From NCBI RefSeq assembly GCF_014839805.1, contig NC_051130.1:7006001-7070000 (forward strand): a stretch of 64,000 bases of DNA, in the 5' to 3' direction. This DNA is from Manduca sexta. Taxonomy: Eukaryota > Arthropoda > Insecta > Lepidoptera > Sphingidae. Numbering within the stretch: position 1 is the first letter of the stretch; the number at the start of each line of letters is the position of its first letter. Shown piece by piece: positions 1 through 13,262 of this stretch. The notes under the pieces are model-generated. The model saw only the letters and a program-made list of their open reading frames with translations, made no database searches and had not been told where the DNA came from. The translations under genes and the position numbers were made by a program.

Positions 1-208
1 ATTGAGTATCATAAAAATTAGATGTCACGTCGTCAAAACAGGGAACAACGGTTCTTACATAATACATGTTACAGCTAGCCAGATGAACTTATACATACCA
101 ACCTACCTACTGTGTTACTGTTAATAAGCACTTAGTAGATCAGTAAAGATATCCCTTTTACCCCTATTATGTGCGTTTATCATAATAAATATAATAATAA
201 TAATATCA

Positions 209-518
209 GCCCTGTATTATATACTTGCCCACTGCTGAGCACAGGCCTCCTCTACTACTGAGAAGGATTAGGCCTTACTCCACCACGCTGGCCTAGTGCG
301 GGTTGGTAGACTTCACACACCTTCGAAATTCCTATAGAGAACTTCTCGGATGTGCAGGTTTCCTCACGATGTTTTCCTTCACCGTTAAAGCGAACGATAA
401 ATTCACAAAGAATACACACGTGATTTTTTAGAAAAGTCAGAGGTGTGTGCCCTTGGGATTTGAACCTGCGGACATACGTCTTGGCAGACCGTTCCACACC
501 CAACTAGGCTATCGCCAC
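209..518 (-). mobile_element. tRNA-derived SINE, lepidopteran type
   Basis: Read on the minus strand, the element starts with a tRNA-like head holding an A-box-like string (TAGCCTAGTTGGG) and a B box (GGTTCAAATCC) about 40 bases later, the internal RNA polymerase III promoter layout. The body, including the plus-strand phrase 'cccactgctgagcacaggcc', matches a dispersed repeat I remember from many moth and butterfly genomes. The tail ends in an AT-rich ATAATAATAAT stretch near 190-205. No protein is encoded; the open frame across it is incidental. The family name is not certain. Confidence 0.8.
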
Positions 519-3500
519 TTTTTTTCTATCATATTTACATTAAAAACGAACAATATTTTAATCAGAAATTCCTAATTAACAATTCTGAGATAATGTCAAT
601 CCATGTCGTGTTTTACCTTCAGCAAATCCCACGGCCTATCGGGTTCGATATTTGTCTTGGACGTGGAGTTTGCGTAACAACTGGCTACGAAGGCCGCAGT
701 TATTAAATCTTGATACGATTTAATGCTTCGTGGTTGTAAAGCAGATTTCGTTTTAGTTGCGTTAGAAGCGCGTAACACGAAAGTTATATAAAATCTATTG
801 TTGCCTCCCTCAGTTACGGATTGTCTTCAAACAGTTACGTGCTTACAAAATCCGGTAAAAAACTGGTGTATCGAGCGAACATTCGGTTTTACAATTGGTT
901 TGTAGAAACCTTCCGTCTAACGTGACCAAACGAGACGGTTACGATCTCTTTCCAACAATTTTATGGATTATGCGTCTCAAATATCAACCAGACGGCGACG
1001 TTTTTCCTTATGTTACCAGCGTACACTTATTAAAACCGGGAACCAAATAGTACTAACGTGTTTATTTTCTGACGGTCGATACTAGCTTGAGGACTTACGA
1101 TAAAAGTAATTTCATTTCCTTCTGTAAGCCGAATTGTTAAAATTCCTCGTCACTGACTGACGCCATTGTTAGAAATACCATACGGAATGGATGAACATTA
1201 TTCAATTCAACACAATTGAAATGAGTCGGACCCGACCGTACGTCTTACATTGGTTACGTGTTTTCCTATCTCGCTACTTTTTCTATTATACTTCAGCTTT
1301 GCGGATAGATATATGTATTAATAATGATTGCCTTTATTACGAACCATACTTTATTACTTGGCTAATTAGCAGTGCAGAAACCAACCATAATCATTAAATC
1401 ATTCATTACACTCGGTGTCAGTCCACAATAAATTTCCTGTATACTAAAGAAGGATGTTGATTTTACCTTAAAAGTAAAGGTCAAAATAATACGTATTCTT
1501 TACTTAGCGTATTGGCATAACATTACCCTTGAGAGCGTTGTAATTGTTAGAAGTATCATTCAACTCTGTGATCGCCAACAGGCTTATTCGAATGATATCA
1601 TGAGGTGCAAGTTTCTTTAAGGTGCTAGCGGAAGTGAGCGATCATGCGCGCGGACCGGAACACACAGTTGTCCTTTCCTTGACAATTTCTGTATCAGCAA
1701 ATTATCCAATTTACATTGTACATAATTGTTCATCGTTTTTTGTCGTTAAATATATTTTACTGCTAAATCGGCAGATAATTTGCGCACTCCGGCGGCCTAC
1801 TCCTGTGTTCGCATGACCTAGATACATACCGCTGTATACAACTATCGTAATATCATTTGCAAGCGCTTTGCCTGTTTTATTTGTACTCGTAATATTTTTT
1901 GTACATTACTTAATATTTAGAGAATAATAGACTAACCGATTAGTCATTCTAGTCCTGACCCTTTTGATCACCATTAGTATTTACTGCTTTGTAATACGCC
2001 TGCTTAGTTACGACAGATCTGACGAAACTATACAGTTAAGAAAGCAACTTGTTCCCGTGAATCACGTTGTCTGGAACATACTACTAACTTGCCATTGCTA
2101 TGAATAAATTTGAACTTTAAACTCAGTCCGTCAGGCCAAATCCAAATTGCATTAAATTAGAACATTGACATCCAGATTCAAATAAATATTCATGTGAGGA
2201 AGATATTAATGATTATTATTTATAACTTATGAAGCTTCTAACAAGTCATTGTTACTAATATGTAATTATTATGTACAATATCACCACAATTGAAGTATAG
2301 TTTTAACTCAGCGATCAGTCGTTTATGCGATAAATATAGAAAATTGTCGCCTACTCTAAATACGCCATTGACACCGTTTGTTTTCTTCAGGTATAAGACA
2401 ATTTGCCTTTTAAAACATAACGTGTTCTCTGTCATGTTAGCGTCGCATTTATTTCTCAGTAATACAATCAGGTGAAAGTAAACGTGCTTACCTAACGGTG
2501 TTTTTTGGCGCATGATCTACTGACACGAGTTGTGAGCTTTTTGTAAGGACTACATTCTTAAATGTCATATTGAGACTTCATCACAAAGTTTAATTTGCTT
2601 GCGAAACATACTACTTTCAATAATGCTGTATAATCGATATGTGATCCCTTACCATATATAAATCTTGTAATAAGGGACAATTCTATAAATTAATCGAACA
2701 CAGACGTGTTCTACTGAACGCGTTGTTCTTGTATCACGAGTAATTAAACGTAAAATCAAAAAATCCAAGTAGTATTGACAGTAATTAAAACAATTAAAAA
2801 GGTATTAACGTATTATTGTGAAATAGTAACGTTGAGAGAGCAACAAGGCGCGGACACCGGTGACTGCGGGGGAGCGACGCCCTCGGCTAAATATACACCA
2901 TCACATCGCTCTTCCTCACAAAGAAATTGCGTGTGTTGTGACCTCTAAATCGGGAAACACTTCCAACAAGCTATTTGTTTGTACAATCATTAACGACATA
3001 CAAACGTCCAAATTTACACCATTCAATGTATCCATAGGATCGGTTTATTTGAGTGAAGCAACGCTGCAGTTAGTTTTGGGTATAGCACTATCTAACCTAG
3101 TAAGACTGTGTAATAAATCGTTGTAAAGTGGCAACGATGCAGTTGCGTTTCGATAACGAATGTTACAATGATAAATGAGATCTGAAGACTTCAACATTCT
3201 ATTCTCTAATCCTAAGATGAGTAACGTCAGTTTTCTTTGACATTATGCGTTTACATGGATAACAGTGACCACAAATCAGCATGCTATGTGACTAAGATCC
3301 TCCGGCCTTCCACTATAAAAAAAAATAACGTACGAGCTGCGTAAATCCATGCAATGCACTAAATATTAAGAACAGATAATATGCTTACATGTTGCTTTAC
3401 ACTATATGATACGATTTATCAATTTTACACTAATATGTATGTTCCTTTAATTTTAAGAAACTTGCTCATCGTCACCTTGCGGAATTATTACTTTAACATT

Positions 3501-5938
3501 GGAAACCTGTCCCCCAATGACTTTAAGTACAGTCGTAAAGTAAATTCAAAATCATTTAATTATACTCATGCATGTTCTACTTCCTAGATAAGCGTCGCGT
3601 AAAACCATATCTTGTTTGTAGAGCAAGGGAAATAGATAAAAGTATTAAACTACTTACAAAGTGTAATCAAGTAAATCTATCGTATTAGGACCTTGGCTAG
3701 ACCACAAGTGGGTTGAAATCTGCGAGTCCAGGGAAACGTCGCCATATTTTGTGTCATTCTGTGGAAGCTTACTTTTAAATCGGTCGCTATGCCAATTTTT
3801 TTTACCAAATATTTACAACTATACTCAGCTATAGGACTAAAACTTAAGACCAGTTAATGAGATTTACAGGTTATTGTTGTATACTTTAGTTTCAGAAGTA
3901 TTAAAGGCTACATTCGCTTGATATTAATAATACCACAAATAACACAGATTAAATCAGCAGCAACTTAGTTTAAAGAATTGAATAGGTATAGCTGTATAAA
4001 TTTTCTTTATATTTCTTAAATACGGTCACAAACAACACTTGTTATGTACAAAACACCAGACAAGGTCAAAACTTCCAGACGATTTAAAGAAATCAAATAA
4101 GATAATCGGTTGTAACAACCAAGGTTGTTAAGACCGTAGGATAAATCGCCCTCTGCTTGTCAATCGTTGACCTAATTAACCCTTACGATATGCACGGCTA
4201 TAAAGCAACCACATGCCCAATAAAAATTTGCTATTGAAATGTTGGCACGGTCCATCAACTGCTGAGTTGAAATCGAGTCTCCGTTGCGTTATTTAAAGAT
4301 TCGCATGTGAATGTAGCACAAGTTCAAAGCAGCAACAACGCAGGTCGATAGGAATAAGGTTAATTACCCCAAGGCCGGAGCACTGCCAGCCACCGAGGAG
4401 CTGATCTCGGTGGTGCGTTTCCTCTACGAGGAAATGAAAATGCGGTGCTTGAAATAACGCCAAATACGTTTTCATTTTCTTAATTCGTAGTAAGCGAATC
4501 TATTTTGATAATGACACCTCATCAAGCAGCGTCACTACTCGTAATGATTTAGCAGTAGCTCGTGGAAGGAGGCATATCTTTGAAGTATACACTTCATATT
4601 TTTGTCAATGAATATTGAATAAGTTAGTTCAACTACTACGAGGTGATTCATATGCGTTTAAATTAAATATTGTTCAGTTACCATTGGCAGTGGCTTCATG
4701 TGAGGTCGTTCAACCGTGTACTAAGTACATCCTGTTCGACACGGATCTTTTCATAGACCGTTTCATTGTATAAATACATTTTCATAAACACAGAATCGGT
4801 AGATGTTCGACCATTATAATCTGTATAATATTTTATGTGACTGGATTGTGTATAATTATTTACAACTGTAATAAGAAGATGCAGAGTATTTTAGCATGAA
4901 GATGCATTTCCTACTTTCATACATTGAGCAAGCGGGATCGCAGTAAACCATATTGAATAAAGGTGAAAAATTATATTCCCAATCAATACAGCTTATTCAA
5001 ATCTTTGTAATCAGTTTGAACTTAGTCATCGTACCGGTGAATTTTCGCCCCAGGCCCATTGTCTGAAAACAATACCTGCAGTGCCGCAACAAATAATCAG
5101 ACCGGCCATAAAGATTCGAGTCAGCCGTTGGTACAATGTATCGCGGTGTGAAGAACATCAAAATAAATGCTACTGATGTAAATATATTTTCAGTTATAAA
5201 TAACACTGTTAATATGTTTATTCTTGCTGCGTAAATACGGATAATATGTAACAATTACTACATTATTCAAGGAAGCTTGGAAGTCCGTTTTTTATTTAGT
5301 TACCAAATGTGAATCGAAACATTTTCGATTGTAGACAGTGCTGAGGCTGGTGGAACGCGTCATAGCGTGAATCAGACGTTTAGAATGATGACCCCGCACT
5401 ACTAGCTGGATACATTATTTGCGTTGTGGGCACACGGTTGACTCTTCTAACAGCTAACGGTAACGCCCGCTCACTGCAAAAGCGCTGGCCGCCGGGCAGT
5501 TTTGAGAAATTATAAAAAGGCTACACGTGGGAAATAGACTGTAATGTTGTTTTTTTTATATTTTTATTACTGTATTATTAATTTATTATACATGAAGTAT
5601 GTGCCTGTATACTTTTAAGCCGTACCACTTAGTGAAGATTTAATACAACTTTTGTATTTTGTAATAACTCACATTATATCAATGCTCACGCTTGTCACCG
5701 AATGCGTAGGCAGCAATGCAACTGGTTTAAACACGGTTCGCTGATATTGATCAGCTCCGATATTGACGGCGTAAGGCGAGCATATTGTCTTTTCGATCGC
5801 AATATCGAAAACTGGGGAACGAATATTTGTTTTTAAAATAAATAACTAAGACAAATTCTAGTGGAGTAGCCTAGGCTTTAAAACTGAACATCATTTTACA
5901 CCTAAAATACTGGTTACACCTACTTACATGGAGTGATA
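519..5938. other. Non-coding stretch, no gene recognised
   Basis: Only short, mostly ATG-less open frames without recognisable domains are present. It may be intron of the UBE2R-type gene, which runs leftward, or intergenic sequence. Two things stand out and are discussed as findings: a roughly 70-codon open segment with a possible splice donor on the minus strand at 610-830, and a 71-base potential three-way-junction fold at 4379-4449. Confidence 0.5.
4379..4449. other. Potential three-way-junction RNA/DNA fold
   Basis: Three stems can be read directly. An outer 8-bp stem pairs AGCACTGC (4379-4386) with GCGGTGCT (4442-4449), with one G-U pair on the plus-strand RNA. Inside are hairpin CCACCGAG/CTCGGTGG (4390-4397 with 4406-4413, 8-base loop) and hairpin TTTCCTC/GAGGAAA (4418-4424 with 4428-4434, 3-base loop). 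The segment is GC-richer than its surroundings. I see no tRNA B box and do not recognise an RNA family. It could be chance or a remnant of a palindromic transposon. Confidence 0.25.
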
Positions 5939-6045
5939 AAGGACACACACACATTTATCCCAGAAGAGGTATGCAGAGGCGCAACCAGGGCACCCACTTT
6001 TCGCCAAGTGGGTTTCGTCCCATGATGTAATAGGGGACAAGCTTT
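5939..6045 (-). mobile_element. SINE fragment, same family as 53.9 kb
   Basis: The reverse complement contains 'acatcatgggacgaaaccc', then 'ggcgaaaagtgggtg', 'gttgcgcctctgc' and a 'gggataaatgtgtgtgtgt' tail. These phrases occur in the same order in the SINE at 53.9 kb and in a dispersed repeat I recall from lepidopteran genomes. Only the 3' body is present; the tRNA-like head is missing. Confidence 0.65.
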
Positions 6046-9000
6046 GTGCGATTAGGACTCAAATAGGTAATACATAGGAAATAGATTTGTAAAGACTGGC
6101 TGCCGGCTTCTTTGAAAGGAACAGAACGACATAAATCTAGATAATATGTAAGTAGCGAATGAAGCTGAAAGTCAAGAAGAGGTTCTTATAGTTTGACCGA
6201 TTACGGCTTTTGACCACACACGAGACCATGGCAAATTAACAGGATGCCCACCTGACTCACCATTGATTGAAACCCAAATAATACACAGCCTGCACCGTTT
6301 TGGATGGGCTGCGTTACGAATTGATTGGTGTTGGTACTATAATATTATTAACGATCATAATATCATGTATAATAGTTTTGTTTCTACGAACAGCGAGCAA
6401 AGTTATATCTTATTTTACTACATTTATGTTATGTTAATCTTGTGCAATAACTTTAGTCTCCTCAATGTATTTCAACTGAACGCTCATGACCTTAACCATG
6501 GCATTTAAATAAAGAAATGTAGAGATGGTTTAAAATTAGTCATAGTGTCATCTGGAAACGATACATATTTGGCAAATTATAAAACGATGACACATACCTA
6601 CTATTCGTATGACTCAATATTAGAAACCACTTTATAGATCAAAACAAATCTCAGGAAACCTCTTTCGTTGAAATGAGTTAGAAATTTTGATTATAGGGTA
6701 ATAAAACAGAGTATTAAGATGACTTTGCGGGATTTATGGCCAATCCTAAAAAAACAAATTTCCACTAACTTACTATATAAAACTATTATTTTGTTAGTTC
6801 ACTTAGTGTAGTGCCTGAACACAACATTTTAAACTCAGGCTAAAAAGAAACAAAACTAAGGAAAATGTACCAATTTACATTCATACAACGCTTAAAGTTT
6901 CGATGCACCATACATGACAAGACATGATATAAATATATCCAGATGTAAATCTAAAGGAAAATAGTATGTAGTATCCAGATGTAAATTTAAATAACAGTAG
7001 TTTTACAAACTGATCATGTCTCCCATGATACTATGGCCATCTCTCCCGGATGTGTCCGGGATAATAATAACTTTTAAAATATTATAAATATTGACAATTA
7101 TTTTGCTATTAGAATATGTATTGTCTTATTGTCTGCAAGTTTAATGAAATGTCGATTTTTGTTAATTAATAATGATATTTTCCATGTCATTGCTTTGCAA
7201 AAAAACTATAGCCGTCTTCCCCCTACTTACTTATACAAGGTACTAAATACTCTATAATATTTTAAAACACGCCAGCAAACGAATGTGGATCACTTAATGT
7301 TTAGTAGTCTCCACTACCCCTATAATACCAATAGAATCATGTATGCGTTGCCGGAAAGGGATAGGGAAATTTCCCCAACCATACAAAACACCACAATAAG
7401 TTTCTATCCTAAAAAAAATGAGTTTTCCATTATCTAGAGTTAGGACTTCAGTTTGGTATACACTAAAGTGTAAGGTTTGGGCAATACGACAAAAAAACAA
7501 TAAAAAAGTTCGTTTCTAGTGTAATTAGCTCCTGTCTCTTATAGCTTTATCTTTGTGGAGGCACTACCTTACCCCATGAAATATTGAGAATTTATTTTCC
7601 AATATCTATAGCAGATAACAATTGTTTATAAATCAGTCAGTAAAGTTTGAATACATTGTGCCTTCCTAGGCGGCGTTGGTAGTTGCGACTTGCGAAACGA
7701 TCCCGACATCTATGACCCCCACTGCGAAACATTTCACACTGCATCGCGGTTTGACCCACTTTTAATAAGCAACAACTACGACGCTATTATTCTTTAACTT
7801 GTCTTTGATTACTTATTGTAATAGAACTAAATAATAATAATTCATTTCTCTCTTTTTACGGCTTCTGAGCTTACAATGAAATAAGGTTTCAGTTTTTCAA
7901 TCAATATTGGACATAAATATTTTTTACACTATATTTCTAATTCTGGTAATAATAAATGGTAATTTACTAATATTTTTATGGCTTTGTTACATATTATTTA
8001 ACCAAACATATATCTAAATAGGGGAAAATAATTTAAAGATAGATCATAGAAGATAGTTCCAAATTACGTGAGTAAGGCCGTTGCTATAGATGCAGCATGA
8101 GGATGTATCTTGGATATCAACCGTTCTAATTTCAAGCTACGGTTTCATTATTTCCTAGTTTTTAATTTGTTTTGTGAATCGGACTTTATGCATCTATTAC
8201 AAGCGTGACGTTTTTATTATTACTTAAGAAGATAGACAGCTATCCGTGATCCCAAGAATAGATGCACTCAACGACGCGACTTGTATTCTAGATTAATTAA
8301 CTCAAAACGTATATTAGCATTTTAATATACGGATATTATTGCAAGTTTGTATAGAGAATCGGTAAAGTAGTGGGCGTACAATCTTAAAAGAGGTCTATAA
8401 TGATCAGCGTCCTTAAAAATCATGATAAAATACAATATGTGAACGAAATAACTGACAATAGACTTATAGCTGTAAAATTATTTAGGTTTGCATTGCGCCA
8501 ACAATTGCTATTGTTTGGCTGTTTTTCCTGCAAGTATTCGGGTATAAAATATATTGCAATTGTTAGGCGGACATGACTCAATGCCACTGAGGGAAATAAA
8601 CGTTTAAATTTAGTCGCCTCGAACGAATCAGAAAGGTTGGATTATCCTTATGATAGCGAATTTGGATCATGCAAATTTTGCTTAAAGGACAAATACTTCA
8701 CACGTTTATAACACTATTATTGCAATAAGTATATTGTCCGCTATATAGACGTAACACCATTGGCTATATGTCCTTTGATGTTATCTTCTTATATGATCTT
8801 TCTCTCTCGTAGTTATGAAATGATATTTTTGGGACAACAAAAAACCTTTGTTAAGTGAGGTTGCGTATGAATTTACATTTAACTCCGGAAAAACCATTGA
8901 ACGATTTGATAAATACTCGTAATATTGCGATGGTATGCAACTGCAATATGGAACGAGCGCAGTGATTGAAATTCATATACAGCGGACCTAGCGGTAACAA

Positions 9001-10028
9001 AATAGTATGGCATGGCTTTTGTTAATACATAATATATACCATCACGCCTTTTTCCCTTTTCAGCTATGGGCAATGATGTGTCACTCCTTCATTTTATTTT
9101 TTTAGGTCAAGTTTGTTGGCGATTACCATTAATCGTAGGCCACAATTTCAGACTTCAGGCTCATAGGGAAACAAAAACCTCTATGCATATGACATTATCT
9201 GACGCGTAATCAAGCCCATGACCAGAGCAAGGTAGTCCAGGTAGTAGTATGCCTTTGCGCAGTCAACCATATCCAATACAACGGCAGAAAATATTTTTTT
9301 AATTCAATCATGCGTTTGCCATAATAATAATTAATTAATATATTAAGCATTTTACCAGACGCAATGTTGCCATGGCGCAGTACTTTACTTTTATTCTTTT
9401 TCTCCGCCATTATCTCTTTGAAATTAGGGGCAGGAGTAAAGCGCATTTCTATTCTCCACGCCGCGAAATGCGATTTGAATTAGTCTTTAAAACCGATCGC
9501 CCGCCTGACGTCAGTAATATGATACTGGAGCAGATAATATAATATATAACGATTTCTTTTGTTTACGCCAATGTCAGACATTCAAATAAAATTATTTTTC
9601 GGAATTTAAAGCGGTTTTTTCTAGTATAATTTTCTAACGACTTTTGGAAGATTTGGCAGCCTTGATGGTCAGGGGACGGACTGAGGTGTTGGTCGTCCAA
9701 AAAGTCAAATATTTATCAACATTTTACAAAGGATTAATTTAAAATAATAAATTTATATAGTACCTATATTTAGTTTAGTTTACCTTAGCTAAATAAGGGA
9801 CAATTATTACAGGAAAAAAAGGGAAATTATTGAAATGAATATATAATTAGCATTCAAATAGCATGCTGTTTGAGTTCTCTTATTAGAATAATTTTGTTAA
9901 AATAAAAGGACTGGAAATGAGTATTATATCAATACATAACTATAGTGTATACACTTTGCATTAGTCATTTTTTAAATAATACATCCAATATTTTAACAAA
10001 AAAAATATATATGTCGTTTTCAACTTAC
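6046..10028. other. Non-coding stretch, no gene recognised
   Basis: This AT-rich sequence lies immediately downstream (minus sense) of UBE2R exon 2. I looked on the minus strand for the next UBC-fold exon, which would encode the catalytic 'CISILHPP' segment, and did not find it. A full palindromic CRE (TGACGTCA) occurs at 9506-9513 and a short direct repeat ('atccagatgtaaat') near 6940-6990. Nothing else can be supported. Confidence 0.5.
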
Positions 10029-10115
10029 CTCATAGACATTTGGATGCCAGACTTTTGTTAAAAATCTAATGGAAGGTGGTGAATACGGATAATCCGGAGG
10101 GAATTTCATATGTGC
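10029..10115 (-). CDS. UBE2R2: UBE2R/CDC34-type E2 enzyme, coding exon 2
   Basis: This 87-base exon (29 codons) is bounded by a 'tttcag' acceptor and a 'gtaagt' donor on the minus strand, both phase 0. It encodes AHMKFPPDYPYSPP followed by IRFLTKVWHPNVYE. 'KFPxDYPYSPP' and 'RFLTKxWHPN' are diagnostic of the ubiquitin-conjugating (UBC) fold just before the catalytic cysteine, and the wording matches the UBE2R class. The exon ends before the catalytic 'CISILHPP' segment, so the active-site cysteine and the acidic C-terminal tail must lie in exons not seen here, probably left of position 1. Confidence 0.93.
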
Positions 10116-12780
10116 CTGAAACAAAATGTTTTCTTTAAGTAATCAAATAAAACCTTAACCTTCTGTGTAATAAAAACACTGAATTCGATTTAATAAAGAC
10201 CAGATTTCCTATGCCCGAATTTTATAAAATAGGTTTAAAGAACATAAAAAAATGTTATAATCTTATTTACTGCAACAATGTGTAAGTGGTCTTTTTATTT
10301 AAAATAACACAACATCTAGTAAATGTGAGATCTAGTAAATGTATATATATCTAGTCTTTTATTTGCGAAATATAATTTTTCCTTTACTCATTTCAAGAGT
10401 CCACACACAAGGAAATTCAGTTATAGGTTTCAAGTGTCAAAAAGGTAGTTCACAGCTGAGTAGAATATGAATTTTGTTGCCCTAAATATTCACAATAACA
10501 TCCCGAAATTGTAACATTATATCTTTGAGAAAATGAATATACTGGTACAAATAGTTCAATATAAAATGTACAGCCTAGAGACCATAATATATTGCTCTCT
10601 CAATTTATATAATTTGTAATATTTACATGAGTTTTGCAATATAATTTAAAATAAAGACATAATTAACCGGACACTCTTAATTGAATGAAATATTTGTTTA
10701 AATTTTTAATCTTTGGAACCATTGCTCTGATACTAAAAAAAATATTTACTAATAGGAAGCATAATAGTCCCTAAATGCTAAAGCTATTATAATATAGTCA
10801 TAAGGCTATCTCTAACCACTGGAATGATCTTTAATGCTGATGGAACTATCAAACAAACTAATATGATGATAATGATGTTAATGAATTCATGAAGATCATT
10901 ATAATTAAGTATGTTATGAATTTATACCCCTACACATAGATATCTATTCATTTATTTCTTATTTTTTCTGTGTTCCATTATTATTGCCAATATATTTGTA
11001 TTGTATAATATATTATGTTTATAGTTACCCTACTTTCATATTCCAAGATCTTACCTTGTTCAAATAACTTGACTTATCATGTAAGATTTACTTAATCTGA
11101 TAAAAATATTCTTCTTATATTGATTATAATTTACCTACAAATAAATATTGTATTCTCTTGTTTCTGTATCTTAGGTCACGAACAAGCTCTATCAAGACAT
11201 AAATATGTGAAAACATGTAAATGGTGCTTAATATGAGTGATTAGATTTTTGTAATTACATTTAATTAGTCACTGTAAATTTTCAGAATAAATGAAATAAA
11301 AAAGGTAAACAGCATAAAGAAAAAAAAGATATTTGTAACTAGCTGAGCCTGCAACATTGTGTGAATTTAAATCAGTCTCAGCCTACATCAATCATCATCA
11401 TCATCAATATAGCTGATAACCTCCCAATACACATCTCTATAACATAGAACACAGACAATATGTGTGGACCATCTCTCCTATGTGTCCATCTGTCCTAGAA
11501 TTATCCTATATGTAATGCAAAATAAAGCTTAATATTATTCAGTTGTTATATTTGGAATACAATGATTTGTTTTGGAGTGATACGCTAAGGAATATTTGAG
11601 TACAGAATAAAACATTTCAAGTTCCTTTACCTTTTGTTAGGTACCTTATTTCAGGTATTTCTTCCAAAATGTCTAATTTACATACATGGAAAAATCTACG
11701 ATTTTAGTATGTATTGAATAATAGTATATAAATGTAACTAGTTTGTAATATGATTGCAAGTGTCATTAATATTTTAAGGTTTTAATTTGTATGACAAATT
11801 TGGCATTTTTTTATTCAGCTGAAATGAACTTAATTACTAAGAAAATTTCATAATATTTTGGTTATTTGTACGATATGGGATGAACATTTCAAGTAAATGT
11901 ATTCAATGTTCGCAGATAGATTCTTCTGGGACCTTTTAGAGTTAATAGACCGTAGCAAACACCTCTCACCTCAAATATCTATCCTAAACAAAAAAACATC
12001 ATAAATAAGGAGTTTATAAATAGTAGATGATTTAATTTTGGATTTTTGACATGATATTTTGTATGCTGAACCTGTTCAAGTATCGAAGATAATAAAATAT
12101 CATTAAAAAATCAAGCTTTATTTTGACTAAAATAGAAACTTTAATATAATATGGTCTTTTCTGGTATTCTTAATTGAAAGTTTTTTTTTTAGTAAATTGA
12201 TTATAAAAGTTCATAAATTTCATTTATTGCCTATTTTCCATGTTTGTAATATGTATTTTGTAATATAAATTATAATAATAATATCAACAATGGATTATTG
12301 ATTTTGTAAATATTTGTCCCATGTATGAAAGTGTTGTGCTTACTATGTTCAAAAGATTTTGGTGGTTAATAGAAAATAAATCATAAAAAAGATCTTTTAG
12401 ATGACTTTCTTGTTTCCAAATAATTACATTGTAATTAACTGAAAGTTTTTTATTCCTGCTTATAGTTATTTATTATAAAATAAATAAGCCTGTGCCAAAT
12501 ATTAATTTTATTAAGGCTTATCATAAGTATTGCAACCTATTGACTGTCAAAAACAATACACTCAAAACATTCATACTAAACTAAAGTAGACTACATTACA
12601 AAATCTAAGATTACAACTGTAATTTAATATTAAAAAAGAGCATATGAATATCAAATTTAGGTGGTTAACCACATGTCAATGATAGCTGCTATCAATACAT
12701 TTCCATTTAATAGATATTTCTTTTTTTAAGTATTTTTTTATGTATACACCAGTTTGCCTATTACATTTTTTTTATTATTA

Positions 12781-13262
12781 CTTTGAATAATGAGATGAGC
12801 TTGCCGTTCACCTGATGGTAAGTGATACAACTAACCATAAGAAAGAAAGAGAGAAATTTATTTAAACAGTTTTTCGTACAATGGTTTACTGCATTAGACG
12901 GTAAAGTACAAAACAAAGTAATGAGTGTGTTAAATTAGTTCAGATAATTAAAACAGTACATGTACAATTTAAAAATCTTGCCCTCCGTGCTAGTTAATAC
13001 TGTGTTACGGCAGGGTATAAACAGTAGAAACACCATTTAATACCTTGAATTATAAAGTATTCTTTGGTATCCACTATGCTTGCAATCGTGAGACATGAGA
13101 TGGTAAGTCTTATTAAGTCCAGTAGTTATACTGGTTACAATGTCCTTCAAACTGAAACACAACAGTGACTACACACTGCTGCTTGGCTGCAGAAATAGAC
13201 AATGTGGTGATACCAACCCAGGCAGACTCTCATATATGAGAGACCAGTGTAATAGTATTCCA
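12781..13262. mobile_element. Dispersed lepidopteran retroelement remnant, interrupted
   Basis: The left part (12781-12840) carries 'gagcttgccgttcacctgat' and the right part (13017-13262) carries 'aacagtagaaacacc', 'gagacatgagatggtaagtc' and 'acacactgctgcttggc'. I recall these phrases as one continuous dispersed repeat in lepidopteran introns, reading '...cccataaacagtagaaacacc...'. Here the continuity is broken at 'ataa' by a 176-base insert. The parent family is likely a non-LTR retroelement, but the family name is not certain. Confidence 0.6.
12841..13016 (-). mobile_element. Nested insertion, probable truncated LINE 3' end
   Basis: The insert interrupts the surrounding repeat and is flanked by 'ataa' on both sides (12837-12840 and 13017-13020), a possible short target duplication. 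In minus orientation it ends in 'AATAAATTTCTCTCTTTCTTTC', a polyadenylation-like signal followed by a simple pyrimidine-rich tail, as at the 3' end of a 5'-truncated LINE. No reading frame remains. Confidence 0.45.

Noticed and set aside
4997..5254. 85-codon minus-strand frame with hydrophobic N-terminus
   Set aside because: No splice sites, no homology, and it lies in a gene-poor stretch; hydrophobic text is common in AT-rich random frames.
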